From NCBI GenBank assembly GCA_009760855.2, contig WPIO01000005.1, forward strand, positions 8,902,501-8,966,500: a stretch of DNA of 64,000 nucleotides, written 5' to 3'. A program made the translations under genes and the position numbers. Positions 1-10,975 of this stretch are shown here, piece by piece. The notes below the pieces were generated by a model. It worked only from the letters and a program-made list of their open reading frames with translations. It was not told the origin of the DNA and did no database searches. The stretch comes from Cristatella mucedo (taxonomy: Eukaryota > Bryozoa > Phylactolaemata > Cristatellidae). Position 1 is the stretch's first letter. Every line of letters starts with the position of its first letter.

Positions 1-589
1 GGTCATTAAAAAAATGCCGTGCAGACAGCGAGTAATTAAAGGACTGTCAGTACCAGCCAACACCGTTTTATACTCTTGGTCCTTGATAACGTCAAATAGC
101 CTGAAGCTGTGAAACAAGTATACATCTACTAATTTCCTTCGATTTCCCAGTCTAGACTAACATCAAGCGTAATGGTTACGCTCTCAAGTTGTTCTACAAA
201 GCAGACACAAGGAATGTAGCTCGGCGCCCGATTTCCGTTTTAACTCAATTTAAAGCGTATTCATTCGCGGGCAGACTATCAGCATTCGGTTCGAGCACGT
301 ACGTTGTACTGATAGCCAGGGCTTCAAGATATATGATGAAAATTGCATAGCCCAGTCTCAAGAGCTCGAGCGCTAGGCACAAAAAGGCCAAGTCTGTAGT
401 CACAAAAACCAGGACCCAAGGCATCGCCACTCCAGCTCAAGCCAATTTGTGTCTGCTCACAGCCCCACGGCAGATTGCCTTCGTTGGTCATGTATTTGAA
501 AATAAAAAGTAGTACTCGAGAAAACGAAAAGAAGAGTGTGCAGTGCAAAAGTGAAACGGAAGACCATCCTAGCCAGAGAAAATAAAAAC

Positions 590-1025
590 TGCTCATATAA
601 TAATAATAACACGTTTGTTAAATAGCCTCCTCGGAGAACTCGGTCTCTTTCTAGGCACCTTAAATTTGCTGTAAAGGAAGCATGATCGAATGGTTAAGGT
701 AGCATGCTCAACGAACAACAAGCCAAACATCGTTAGAGGTGACATGCACACGGTCAGCATGCAAGTGTGGTTAGTGGCAGCATGCAACAGTGCCAGCACG
801 CATAAGCACACAAATGACGAATCACATGGACCCACTAAATGCTGCGATACATAGATGCGCTTTTATCTTTTTAATGTGATCAAATCAAGGGATGTCGTGA
901 CGCAAGTTGAAAGTGAGTTCCAGGCTTTGGGAGCATACAAACTGAAGGCAGTCTCAAAAGGGTTTAAAGTTCGTACGAGGTATCGTCAACGATTAGATTC
1001 CGAAAAACTACCATGCTGTTACTAT
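590..1025 (-). mobile_element. L2-like LINE, 3' end
   Basis: Reversed ATT tail at 595-610, then the family 3' end (GCGCTTTA...AGAGATTGAGTTCTC in reverse) and untranslated plus C-terminal coding remnants to about 1020. Confidence 0.8.
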
Positions 1026-1037
1026 GCTTTTCTATTG

Positions 1038-1085
1038 GTGAGCCGTGATGGCAAACTAGGTGAGGTGGCTGCCTTTCATTATGTT
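1038..1085 (+). repeat. SINE family B, short fragment
   Basis: The head gtgagccgtgatggcaaact followed by aggtgaggtggctgcctttca matches the start of the longer family B copies at 40.09 and 49.19 kb. Confidence 0.6.
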
Positions 1086-1572
1086 TTAATAACGGGTCAT
1101 ACGACGCAGAATTAACGATTCCGGTGATAGTTAGCCATTGTTGATGGAAGCGAATAGTCTGAGCTGTTTCTCAAGACCGTGGCTTTGGCAACCAGTTAGC
1201 ATTTACTTAAATGGCCACTGTAATCATACTTTACTTATTGACGGTGCTTTGATAAAGGACGATATGACGTTAAGTGTAAAACTGTATTTTTATTCTTTCT
1301 TAGAATATTTAAATCAAAATTAAATGATATTACATAGTCAGATGAATAGAGAACAACAGTGAATTTGAAATGAATGTAAGATTTTCTTAGAAGCAGTTCA
1401 TTTCCTTTTAGGAAGTCAGGAGACTTACTAAAGCAATGCGGGATGTAAGTCATTTTAAAGAAATGAGCTATTGAAGCAGTGCAGACACTGCTCGGGGTAC
1501 AGCGAGCTCTCTCAGAGATAAGTTAAAGGACGGAGCAGCTATAGCCTATCTTTCAAGGACCAGTGGTTAATA

Positions 1573-1703
1573 ATATAATAATAATATAATTCATTTGTAT
1601 AGCGCCCCAAGAGAACTTAATCTCTCTTCAGGCGTTTCACATATGCCTCGGGGCTTGAGCCCGTGACCTCAGCCAGACCGTGACTGGACCAAACCAGCTC
1701 GAA
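1573..1703 (-). repeat. SINE family A
   Basis: Reversed tail (AATAAT, attcatttgtatagcgcccc) joined to a tRNA-like head with a B-box-like gggcttgagcccgtgacctc region and the start ggtccagtcacgg side near 1700. Confidence 0.75.
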
Positions 1704-3121
1704 CGCAGGCATCAAGATGAGCTTAATCATTCAGAGTATTGAAAATATCGCTTAATAGCTAAGTTTTCATTACTGTTGTCGTTTGAGCAAATTACCAAAG
1801 AATCGAATTGCATTCATTGCGATCCGAACACTTACCGAAGGCTTGATGCTTTGGGTTCGACGAGAAGCAGCCATTTTAAGTGACAGGGAGCGTTGCAGCG
1901 CTATGGCAGTGCACATTCATGTTCGATAAGTACCAACCGGTAATAACAGACTGACGAAAGCTGTATTTCGTTTCGACAAACTTAAAAGTTTCGCCATCAA
2001 GAAATTCGTAGGGCTAGTGGAAAGATGGGCTATACAAAGGCTGCCAATTGGGCAATGGACACTTATTTCAATAAAAAACTGGTCGCAGGTAGACACCCAG
2101 CCATTATCAGGAAGTAGGAAGGATTACGCTTAAGATGAAGACTTTGAACTTCGATGGAAGTGGCAGATCGCGCTTTGGCTGCTAGAACGCGTCTGGGAAG
2201 CTTAGACCCGACGTGCCCAGCGGGCCCAAGCCCTCACCAGCTTTCTTTCCCGCCGCCTCACAATAACGAAAAAGCAGGACGCAATGCCTAAGAAAATCTT
2301 TGTGAATGGGAAGTAAGCTAATTAGATCAATTGCTATACGAACTATCAATCACTAGGCTGAAGCACAACAATAATTCAAGCATTAAATTTTAAAGTCGCC
2401 CACGTATTGTGCATACACGTTGCGTTTACCCACTAACAGCACTTGCAAAGCAGTCACAGCAAATGCACGAAGAAGTCCCTTTTTAAGAATTGCGTTCTTT
2501 CAGTTCGTAATGAAAAACGTCTGCTCAAACAACCACTCTACGTGATATGTAGCAAGAAATTCGAAGCACAGTAGATGATAGGCTCTGCCATCCATGTATC
2601 CACTACTTGCCACACTTGTGTATAAGCAGTGTAAGCTAGTAGGGTTCGCTAGCCTGGGCGGCTGATACGCTATAGGGCCAGGTGGAGATCACCCGGCTGG
2701 TCTCAGCCTGCCACTTCGCTTGGGGTACGATGGGCGACCTTGCCCGCTGTCAGTTACAGGCTCTTTGATGGTTCGAACGTGGACTTCTTCGCCGGATTTC
2801 TCTTTTGTTTAGCATACTCATTTCAAAAGGGACTGCCGGTGGCCTGATCCTGCGTCCTGCCATGGACGAACACGAGACTCCAGCTGCCCCAAGGATTTCA
2901 GCTACGTTCCAGCTCCAATGGGCTGTAGTGTGTTGATCTCATGCCCCACAGGGCGGGGTCACTGGGCTAGTTGAGACGTGTGACATCGTGGACGAGTCTC
3001 TATTGAATAGCAACACGTACCTTGAGGGATCGTGGGCTAGTATTCTGGTACAACTCGGCTGGTCACCGGAGGATTGCTGGAGCACGAGACTGACTTACGT
3101 CTGTCAACGCTTGCGTTATAA

Positions 3122-3300
3122 TATAAAGCACTATAATTCATTTGTATAGCGTGCGATCTTAAGCTAAATCCAGGCGCTTCCGATATGCCGCAGGGCTCGA
3201 TCCAACGGCCTCGGTCACCAAATGCATTCACCTCGATCTCGGTCGTTAAAAGTAAACTCCTTGACCCCTGGGCCAAAACCAGGGCGGTGTTATGGTCATC
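3122..3300 (-). repeat. SINE family A, diverged and probably with an internal insertion
   Basis: Starts with attcatttgtatagcg in reverse orientation and ends with the head cctggttttggcccaggg; the middle is longer than in other copies. Confidence 0.65.
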
Positions 3301-4082
3301 CCCTGGTAGGGTTGCAATACATTAGGCTCCTCAGAATTAGTGCGTGGCACGAAAAATTTCGGAATAAAGAGATTGCTCAAACGGTCGTTCCTCTGGCACC
3401 AGCCCGTGATAGACCCTTGCCTAGTGGATGATATCACTGGAGTAGCAAAGATTGAGCAGAGGCACACCCTCACCCTATTCTCGGCTATAGTAGTAACCAT
3501 AGGCAATTTTTCGAGGCAGTTAATGCAACGCTCTGCTTTTATAAAAGTGAAAAGCCCTGAAAGCTATGGCGGAGATACCAGATTTGCCGTTGGGGCCGGA
3601 TTAGCCATGTAGAACTGAACAGGAACTGAGTGACAGCAGCTACTGCCAGGTCTGATAGTATTCAAGGCCACAGCTCTCCGACCGGCAAGCATGATGCTGG
3701 CTCAAAGACGGTAAGCTTCTTTGCCATAGCAGCTGCTAAAACAATACAGTACATTGCTTCAAGTTCATTGCTATATAAATGAATTATATTTATTGCTTCA
3801 AGGAGTTTGCACGTCTGATTTGGTACAAAAAACAAGTTGATTGATTGCAATACCGGCATCAGGCAATTCAGCAGGCATATCACAAGTCATATGATGATTG
3901 ATCCTAGTTGGATTGTCACTGCAAAGCAGGCCACATATTCAATATAATTTGAAAAATATAGCGTTCAATATTACGATATCCGTGACTGGTGTATAACATG
4001 CACAAAATGGTGGAATGACAGAAGAAAGGTAAAAAAACCTTGGAGGTGAGTAGGCCAAAGTCAGACATGAATAACAACTTTT

Positions 4083-4372
4083 GCATGGAATACGGAACGA
4101 CATCTACTCTCCAACTGCCGACTATGGCACATCTTTTTCAGCGGTCCTGAACTGCTACTTCTATGCTACTCACTACCTCAACTGCTCTCCTAACTCTGCT
4201 ATGCTTCCCACTTTCTCTTTGTTGCGTGAGACGAAGTCTGTTGGCTACCGAATGCGTACCGAAAGCCACTTAGGCTCTGAGTGAGCTATACAAAACTCTC
4301 CTGCGTAACACCCACATGTCTTTATGACTTTGTGGAGTTACTGACGGAGATACATTACATTACAATATGGCA
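4083..4372 (+). mobile_element. Second LINE family (TACAT-tailed), 3' end
   Basis: Carries the RT C-terminal segment (reads NDIYSPTADYGTSFSAVL) and a 3' end with acattacattaca. It is nearly the same sequence as the reverse strand of 62555-63065. Confidence 0.8.
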
Positions 4373-4576
4373 ATAAACAACTTTCGGCCAATGGTACTTG
4401 CAATGTTACCTGATGCGAATCGTGCGATGCACAGACGTGAAGGCGCTAAAGCATTCGTACAGTGAGAGCTCGAGTAAATCAACAATTTTGAGAATAACAG
4501 CGGCTGGTAGATAAGTTTACGTATGCATGGCACATGGCCCAATCAACGATAGCAAGGCAAAACCCCTGAGCAAGTC

Positions 4577-5376
4577 TCAAACGCAGGCGTCTGATGCGAG
4601 ATAGGCGAAGAGCCACATCTCGGCTGCCCTTTGGTCACAAAGTTCAAGGAAGTGATGGCCGTACCATCGAGCACACCTGAGCAGAGTCTCGGCATCCACC
4701 TCTGCCCCATGGCAAGCCTGAGGCATTCGACCGAAAAGCCGGCTATGCACGCTAGAGAGCTTGTAGGAAAGCTTCTGACTGCTGTTGCCTTGACTGAGCA
4801 CACTTCTGCCGGGAAAGGCACTGGACTGGCTCAATGGCAACGCATCGATCCGACGGCCAGAGTCTGATCCGATCAGGGTAGCTTGCGTCGTCAGAGGACA
4901 GTGCTCGTCCTCCGTTTGAGAAGTTTCCCCACTAGAAAACAACCTTTGAGCAGCAAAGCGGTTGACCGATCGACCAACGGGGGTCCTCTGGTGACTGCCA
5001 GCGCTCGGCTCGCGAAGCGCCGCTGCACGAGGCCGAGGTGGCGTGCATTCGTTGCTCTCTTGGAAGCTAGTGAACTTATCCACATAGCAGCAGCCACTGT
5101 TCATTTCAGAGAGCCCCGACTGCGTGAAATGCGGCACTCCAATCGCATCCAGCTCCTGGAAAATGGGCAGCGAATCTACACAGAACAGATTCGAAATCAC
5201 CGACTTCATGCTGGCGACGGCCTGGAAGTGATGCAGGAAGATTGGGAAGTCAAACTTGTCCCCATTGTGCGCTACGAGGCACACGGGTGGAGCAAGGCAT
5301 TCCAGGAATGCAGCGACTGCTGTACTGGCTGTCTGCGACAGATTTGGAGCGTGGTCTAGGTGCTGATTATCCAGAC
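4577..5376 (-). CDS. TREX-like gene, terminal exon with Exo II and Exo III
   Basis: The acceptor is tctcctgcttgtag (phase 1), and TGA at 4579-4577 ends the gene. It codes 265 residues: helix LDNQHLDHAP, Exo II, FCVDSLP, a variable Ser/Arg-rich region, then SYKLSSV, Exo III and a short C-terminal helix. Confidence 0.9.
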
Positions 5377-6042
5377 CTACAAGCAGGAGAGACGTTCAAT
5401 CAGGCACAAGCAACCGGTACCTAATAAGCAGTACGCATACCAGAAGTGCATCGTAGAGCGTGCAGCTGGCAAGCGACGAACCAGTGAGTTCGGTCACGTA
5501 GGAACTAAGAGCCCTCTTGGTGTTTACTGGAAGTGTCAGCTTGTGCAAGACACGCGGAAGGCTGCTGCTCCTCTCCGTGAAGAGAAGGCTGTCCCGATGA
5601 ACTGCTATCTAGATAATAGTGCAAATAGTTTCAGCAATCTGAGATAAGTAAAAATCCAATAAGCCAAGCTGGGTTAATATCTGGTATCAGAAGCAAAAAC
5701 GGTCAGCCATAGGCGACCTCATGCTAGTACGATGCCAAACACTGAACTGCCAAACTTCAGCAGGCACAGGCCTGGCTACCGCATGTAAAGGGGATGATGG
5801 TTGCACAGCATGTTACCATTGAGATTTCAATTATGTCCGGATACGAGGGCCGTTGACCTGGCTGCCAAACTTCAGCAGGCACAGGCCTGGCTACCGCATG
5901 TAAAGGGGATGATGGTTGCACAGCATGTTACCATTGAGATTTCAATTATGTCCGGATACGAGGGCCGTTGACCTGGCATCCAGTCTATTAAACTGGACGT
6001 CTCTAAGTCGAAGAAAACTAGTGTCTTTATGTGACAATCCAT
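4577..6042 (-). CDS. TREX-like 3'-5' DNA exonuclease, complete three-exon gene
   Basis: Exons on the minus strand are 6042-5932, 5608-5482 and 5376-4577; together they encode 345 aa. Proteins of the TREX family (DnaQ-like DEDDh exonucleases) remove nucleotides from 3' ends of DNA using two metal ions. All three motifs are visible: Exo I in VFFDLETSSL (residues 9-18, D12 and E14), Exo II in LVAHNGDKFDFP (113-124, N117 and D122) and Exo III in CHGAEVDAE (301-309, H302 and D307). The family-typical FCVDSLP and SYKLSSV stretches follow Exo II and precede Exo III. The splice sites are GT/AG with phases 0 and 1, and the reading frame is intact. The start ATG lies 11 codons before the Exo I aspartate, as usual for TREX. 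Length is near the family norm (TREX1 is about 314 aa). A poorly conserved Ser/Arg-rich insert of roughly 100 residues separates Exo II from Exo III. No C-terminal membrane helix is seen. TREX1 versus TREX2 cannot be decided. Family assignment is sure; the exact splice of exon 1 is complicated by the 115-bp duplication. Confidence 0.9.
5482..5608 (-). CDS. TREX-like gene, coding exon 2
   Basis: The acceptor is tattatctag before ATA GCA GTT CAT; the donor is gttcgt after the first base of a glycine codon (phase 1). It encodes the IAVHRDSLL... LHKLTLPV ...TELTG segment, which matches the TREX strand order (LAVHR, DKLSL, EITGL) between Exo I and Exo II. Confidence 0.85.
5747..5976. repeat. 115-bp perfect tandem duplication at the TREX exon 1/intron 1 boundary
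   Basis: Two direct copies, 5747-5861 and 5862-5976, look identical base for base. Each holds 45 bp of exon 1 coding sequence, the gtaaca donor and 70 bp of intron. On the minus strand the unit ends in tttggcag, so the second copy could be spliced as a 45-nt exon (5861-5817) flanked by AG and GT. Confidence 0.95.
5932..6042 (-). CDS. TREX-like gene, coding exon 1
   Basis: This exon has 37 codons from ATG (6042-6040) through IEISM. It carries the Exo I aspartate and glutamate. The donor is gtaaca after codon 37 (phase 0). Its last 15 codons lie in the distal copy of the 115-bp tandem duplication. Reading past the donor reaches a stop within the same repeat unit, so the intron must be removed. 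Confidence 0.85.
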
Positions 6043-6305
6043 TTCTTCGCACTAATGCACAGCGGCAGGAAGAATAGAGCGATAGTTCTACAACGAAGGC
6101 ATGCCAGGATCCTCGATAAGCTTAGCTGCAGCCAATACTGTTACTTCAAGGGCAGATGTACATGCAATCAGCAATTGACTGCTGATAAGGCTGCTTAGTC
6201 TTGTCACAGGTGTTTTCGGATGCTCAGCAAGATTAAGCAAGATCACTTTCGGCATTTCGATCGCTTACACCATCTGAGAAGAGTGAGAACTTTGAGCATA
6301 ATCTG

Positions 6306-6402
6306 CCTACATTTGCAGCAAATGTAAAGCGCCTAGAGAGAGATTGAGTTCTCTAAGGGGGCTTTATCAAGAAGCATTATTATTATAATTATTATTATTA
6401 TT
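6306..6402 (+). mobile_element. L2-like LINE, 3' tail only
   Basis: tttgcagcaaatgtaaagcg ... agagattgagttctct ... (ATT)n; no coding part remains. Confidence 0.8.
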
Positions 6403-6599
6403 AGATACTGCTTAGACCTGGTACCACATCCAAGTCGGCAAATGCATCTCCAACATCCCCTGTTGACTTTTATAACTCATTATTTGCAAGTCTTCCGGAC
6501 AATGCACAAAGGAGCTTACATATGGTACACAACTCTGGAGCCGTGCTAGTCTCTCGTCAGCAGCGCACTAGCCACATCATGCCACTTCTCACCTACCTC

Positions 6600-6690
6600 C
6601 CTTTGCAGCAAATGTAAAGCGCCTAGAAAGAGATTGAGTTCTCTGAGGGCGCTTTATCAAGCGCATTATTATCATTATTATTATTACCTG
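6600..6690 (+). mobile_element. L2-like LINE, 3' tail only
   Basis: A second copy of the same tail, tttgcagcaaatgtaaagcg to (ATT)n, about 300 bp after the first. Confidence 0.8.
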
Positions 6691-6741
6691 CTTTGGCTCC
6701 CAATCATGCAGGTCATCGACTTAGAGGTTCTGTCACTCAGT

Positions 6742-7146
6742 TTTACATTCCTTCATCCTCTGGCTCAAGCCAACCTAACAGAACTACTTCCCCACTAGGC
6801 TAGGCATAGAACCCCTTCCACTTTTCTGAATCAAATCGTTTAGTTATAACTCGTACGAACCTGAAATCCTTCAGAGACTGCACCTTTGATTCGTGTGCTA
6901 CCAAAGCCTGGAACTCATTCCCAACTCTCATCACGACATCCCCTGACTTGACAATACTTAAAAGATGCAAACAACACACACCGGTTCCTCACAACATTCG
7001 CTGGGTCAGTATGAATCGTTTTTGTGTGCTCATGCGAGCTGATGTGGCACGTGCTATCACTAACCACATTGACAGGCTTCTTTTACAGGATATGTGCCTA
7101 GAAAGATTTAGTTCTCTGGGTGTGCAATACAAATATAATATTATCG
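6742..7146 (+). mobile_element. L2-like LINE, 3' end with C-terminal coding remnant
   Basis: Contains remnants of the ORF end (AWNSFP...SPDLT..LK) and the untranslated region before a degraded gtgcaatacaaatataata tail. Confidence 0.75.
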
Positions 7147-8229
7147 GTTAGATGAAATATCTGATTTCCGGTTTCTCGTTACTGTTATGGTCTTCCTACT
7201 TCAATTTTAGTCCGTACAGAAAGTTTTGGTAAGACCAACGTAAATGACATGCTGCTACACAATAGTCGGACAATGACATTTGAGAATAGAAATATTTCGA
7301 GAGACAAAAGGGCAACTAGAAGCTACCAGACAGCATGGCACCATCCCAGAGTAAACAAGTCTGATGAACAGCAGATCGACGGAAGTCCGGGCACACTCAC
7401 AACCAAACTGCAGCATCAATATGGAAACAAGAATGCTTACAAGGTGTGGGAATGCCAGCATTGCACCCAACACTTACAGATGCCTGCCATACGAATAGAT
7501 AATGATTGGTTTTCAGACGCACAAATTCGAACCGTGTTTCCAACCACCCTAAATGGATAGCTATGCCGACGAGCACCCATAGACAAGCAGGTACCCCCAA
7601 CAAATAAAATTGGACACGTCCAGACTTTACATCCGCTGAAACTCATCAAGCATCAGGCTCGGCATGGGGGAGCAAACGTGGATTGAAGGCAAACATGAAT
7701 CAGCCACCCGTCGGAGCCGCTGGCCAGCCGGTTCACTGGTAGCTGGAGTTTGACTGTTACAGTCGGTGGCAGCAAAAAACGTGAAATCGACAGATGGAAG
7801 TGCTGCTAGGGTTGAGCAGAACGGAAGGTGATTGTGCTTGCTTGTTGCCTACTATCCTTTGTGAGCTAGTCCAAACATCTCGAAGGCAGCTGGTGCTGTC
7901 AGGAGCTAGACTCGTTGCTGACAAACGCAGGGCAAGATGGCAAAAAAGATGTCAATTGAAAAAAGGCACACCAGGCTAGGGCGTGCCCGGAGTGCTTCGA
8001 AGGTTCACGATGATGAGTGTAACTGCATGTGACACTGCAGCGACCACGCACCAGCACTCTGCCCTCTACACCCGGAAGCTCCTGGCATGGCTGCCATTGA
8101 CTGGTTCCTGACCAGCCCCGGATTTCACATTCGACAGCCGGACAAGGTGTTTTGGCAGTGGGATTAATGATATACTAATAATAATAGTAGGTCACTTTAC
8201 TAAATATCCAATATCCTTCTTTTCTGCAG

Positions 8230-8470
8230 GCGGATGCTGCCACATGAAAATACACTTTCGGAGCAATCTGGGTTGATTTTAATCAGCAGTCAGCCTGGCA
8301 TTAAGAGTGGAAAAGCTGGCAAGATCACGTGCTTTTATAGGGTTCGAGGACCCAGCAAACTAAAACTCAAAGAAATCAGAATGCTTGCCGAGAGCACACG
8401 ACGAGAACATACTGTGACGAAACTGTCGATCAATTACAGTCTTATTGCCGTGGAATTGCATGTCAGATAG
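8230..8470 (+). CDS. Possible exon, unrecognised (weakly CUB-like)
   Basis: A strong acceptor (atatccttcttttctgcag) precedes an open frame of 79 codons ending in TAG. It reads EQSGLILISSQPGIKSGKAG then KITCFYRVRGPSKLKLKEI, a faint match to the start of a CUB domain (G-x-I-x-S-P-x-x-P ... C-x-W-x-I-x-x-P). No partner exon could be proven. It could equally be chance. Confidence 0.22.
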
Positions 8471-8789
8471 TCCTGGAATGCTGAGTTAAAATGTCAAGCC
8501 CAAGAGTGGTAAAAACTCAGCTACGAGTAACAATGTGTTCCGAGGCAGTTTACGAGGCTTCGGTGCCTACCCTCTTGGCCACATGATGACTGCGACTAAA
8601 TGTCCCACAAGGAAAGATGAATTTGGTATGGGCTGATCATTGAAGGGTATCGGTAGCAGGCGAACTAAACCAACAACAAGTAGCACCATTTACCCGGTAT
8701 CTGACACGGTGGCCGTTGAGCATCGTAGAAATTCACAGCAAGGCACTTCACGACTGTCATTGTACATTTTTTGGGACTTTGTCTGCCAG

Positions 8790-8877
8790 GCACCATACAT
8801 TGCTGGAGGAATGTAAAAGGAGAAGTGGAAAGTATTTTTGCAACGGAATATACGCTCTTAAACGTGCATGCAGTTAG
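8790..8877 (+). CDS. Possible short exon, unrecognised
   Basis: Acceptor ttttttgggactttgtctgccag, donor gtattg after GTTAG; the 88 nt read TIHCWRNVKGEVESIFATEY. The frame stays open beyond the donor. Function unknown. Confidence 0.18.
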
Positions 8878-9504
8878 GTATTGTACAAGTCGACTGGCAG
8901 ATCCAGACCACACTTTACCTAGCATATCAAAATATAGAAGTTTGCTCACACACGATCATGAGCTCGCACGCACAAAACGCATGCACACTGCCAAGACCTG
9001 TGATTATGTTCATGCACAATCAAACACTGCCTATCAAGTAAAGGCGTTGACTAAGCCAAAGTCGTAGTCAGCCATACGGTAAGACAGCAATGATTCCTCA
9101 AGGCGAACTTTTCAACCACGCTACGACCTGGTCAGACACATCCAGAACACGCCTTACATATATTAAAGCTAAAGCCTGTCTCGTCAATCCCTATGCAAAG
9201 TCAGCCACACCGGGCCACCCCGAGTAAAGATGGCAGAAATCTCCAGTAATTGCTATTTCCAACCCAGACTATACCTTCGGTAGTCGAATGAAGAACGTCA
9301 CCGAGCTTACAAGCATTAGAGGCTACACAAATTCATGCACAGACATTGGAGTAATAAAACTTTTGATCAGTTTAAATTACTGAAGCGCCTTCGAGAATTC
9401 TTTGCTATGTGCTAAAAGTCGCTTAGACAGGGGCGGAGGCTAGGAACGCCTGCACTGACTTTATGCATGGTAGATAAAGGATAATCATCCTGGTGGCTCA
9501 GTAA

Positions 9505-10712
9505 TAATGATAATAGTTATAATAATAATACACTTGATAAAGTGCCCTCAAAGAACGCATTCTCTTTCTAGGCGCTTTACATTTGCTGCAAAGGAAACAT
9601 TATCGAATGGTGAGTGGTATCATGCTCGATAAGCAACTTAAATAACTTAAATAACATGGTTAGGGGGTGACATGCACAGGGTCAGCATGTAAGCGTGGTT
9701 AGTGGCAGCAACTTAAATTCAGAAAAGCAGGTGGTACGATGCTTGACCAGGTGGGGGAATGGATCTGATAGATAGGCTGAAGCCAAAGAATGAAGGAACC
9801 AAAAGGTGAGTGACCAAACCTTGAAGTAAATGTTTTGCCAAATTGGGAGCCGTTGCAGGTCGGCGAGAAGTGGTGTGATGTGGCAACTGGGATTCTAAAG
9901 ACAGACAAGCCTAGCTGTAGAGTTTTGTACCAGCTGTAAGCACCTGAGTGCTCATACCGGTAGGCAAGCAAGCAGTGAGCAACAGAAGTCAAGACGGGAT
10001 GTCACAAATGCATGAAACAACTTAAATCCTATCTAAACAAGCCCAAATTTAGCAATGTTAAGTAGCTGAAAGTAGGCAGACTTAGTTGTGGAGCTGATGT
10101 GGTCTCCTAACAAAATGTCACTTTGGAGCATGACACCTAGATTTCGTGCAGATTTAACAGGAGATATGCTGGTAGAACCAATTTTCAGCATTAGCCTATC
10201 CAATATCGGAATCACACTTGGTTTGCTGTTTACTAATAAGTTAGTTTTATCATTATTTAATTAAACAAAATTTGCTGCCATCCATGTGCGGCTGCCATCA
10301 ATACATGTAACAAGGGGAGTTGAGAGAATTCGAGGTGCTCGAAGGTTGGGAAGGATCAAAGCAAAGGTACAACTGAGTGTCATCCGCATAGAGGTGAAAG
10401 CCTACAATTTGCTTGGCAATCACATCAAAAAGAGGGAGAGTTTAAACCGTGAAAAGAAACGGACCTAGCACGGAGTCCTGAGGTACCCCATATTTCAGAG
10501 GTACCTCAGAGGATATTTGTCCATTCACACCAGTACTCTGGAATCTCCACTGAGATAGGACCTGAACAATTGCAGAGCAGTGCCAGTGGCGCACAGGCGA
10601 TATGAGAGGCGCTCAAGAAGAACTTTGTGATCGATATTATCAAAAGCTGCCGAAAGATCGAGCAAAACTAGCAGAGATACTTTACCCATGTCTGCACTCC
10701 TAAGTATTCCAC
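9505..10712 (-). mobile_element. L2-like LINE, 5'-truncated, RT C-terminal half
   Basis: From the reversed ATT tail to RT sequence (SAAFDNIDH and later blocks), with frameshifts and stops throughout. It ends where a second-family LINE fragment begins. Confidence 0.8.
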
Positions 10713-10975
10713 GACAACTATTCTCCTACTGCCGACTATGGCTCATTCTTTTCAGCGGTCCTGATGTCCTACTTCCATGCTACTCACTACCTCAACTGCT
10801 CTCCTGACTCTGCTATGCTTCCCACTTTCTCTTCGCTGCGTGAGACGAAGTCTGTTGGCTACCGAATGCGTGCCGAAAGCGGCTTAGGCTGTGAGTGCGC
10901 TATACATCACTCTCCTGCGTAACAATGACTTAGCCTTTATGGCTTTGTGGAATTACAGATGGAGACACATTACGC
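10713..10975 (+). mobile_element. Second LINE family, 3' end
   Basis: Matches 4083-4372: tcctactgccgactatggct to the gagacacattac tail. Confidence 0.78.

Larger units (their letters stand above)
7150..9500. other. No confirmed gene; weak plus-strand exon candidates
   Basis: No repeat family recognised. Plus-strand open stretches at 7249-7560, 8230-8470 and 8790-8877 look protein-like, but only the last two have good acceptors. See the separate entries. Confidence 0.4.

Noticed and set aside
4883-5359. 158-codon plus-strand frame
   Set aside because: It is the complement of the TREX terminal exon, which has clear family motifs.
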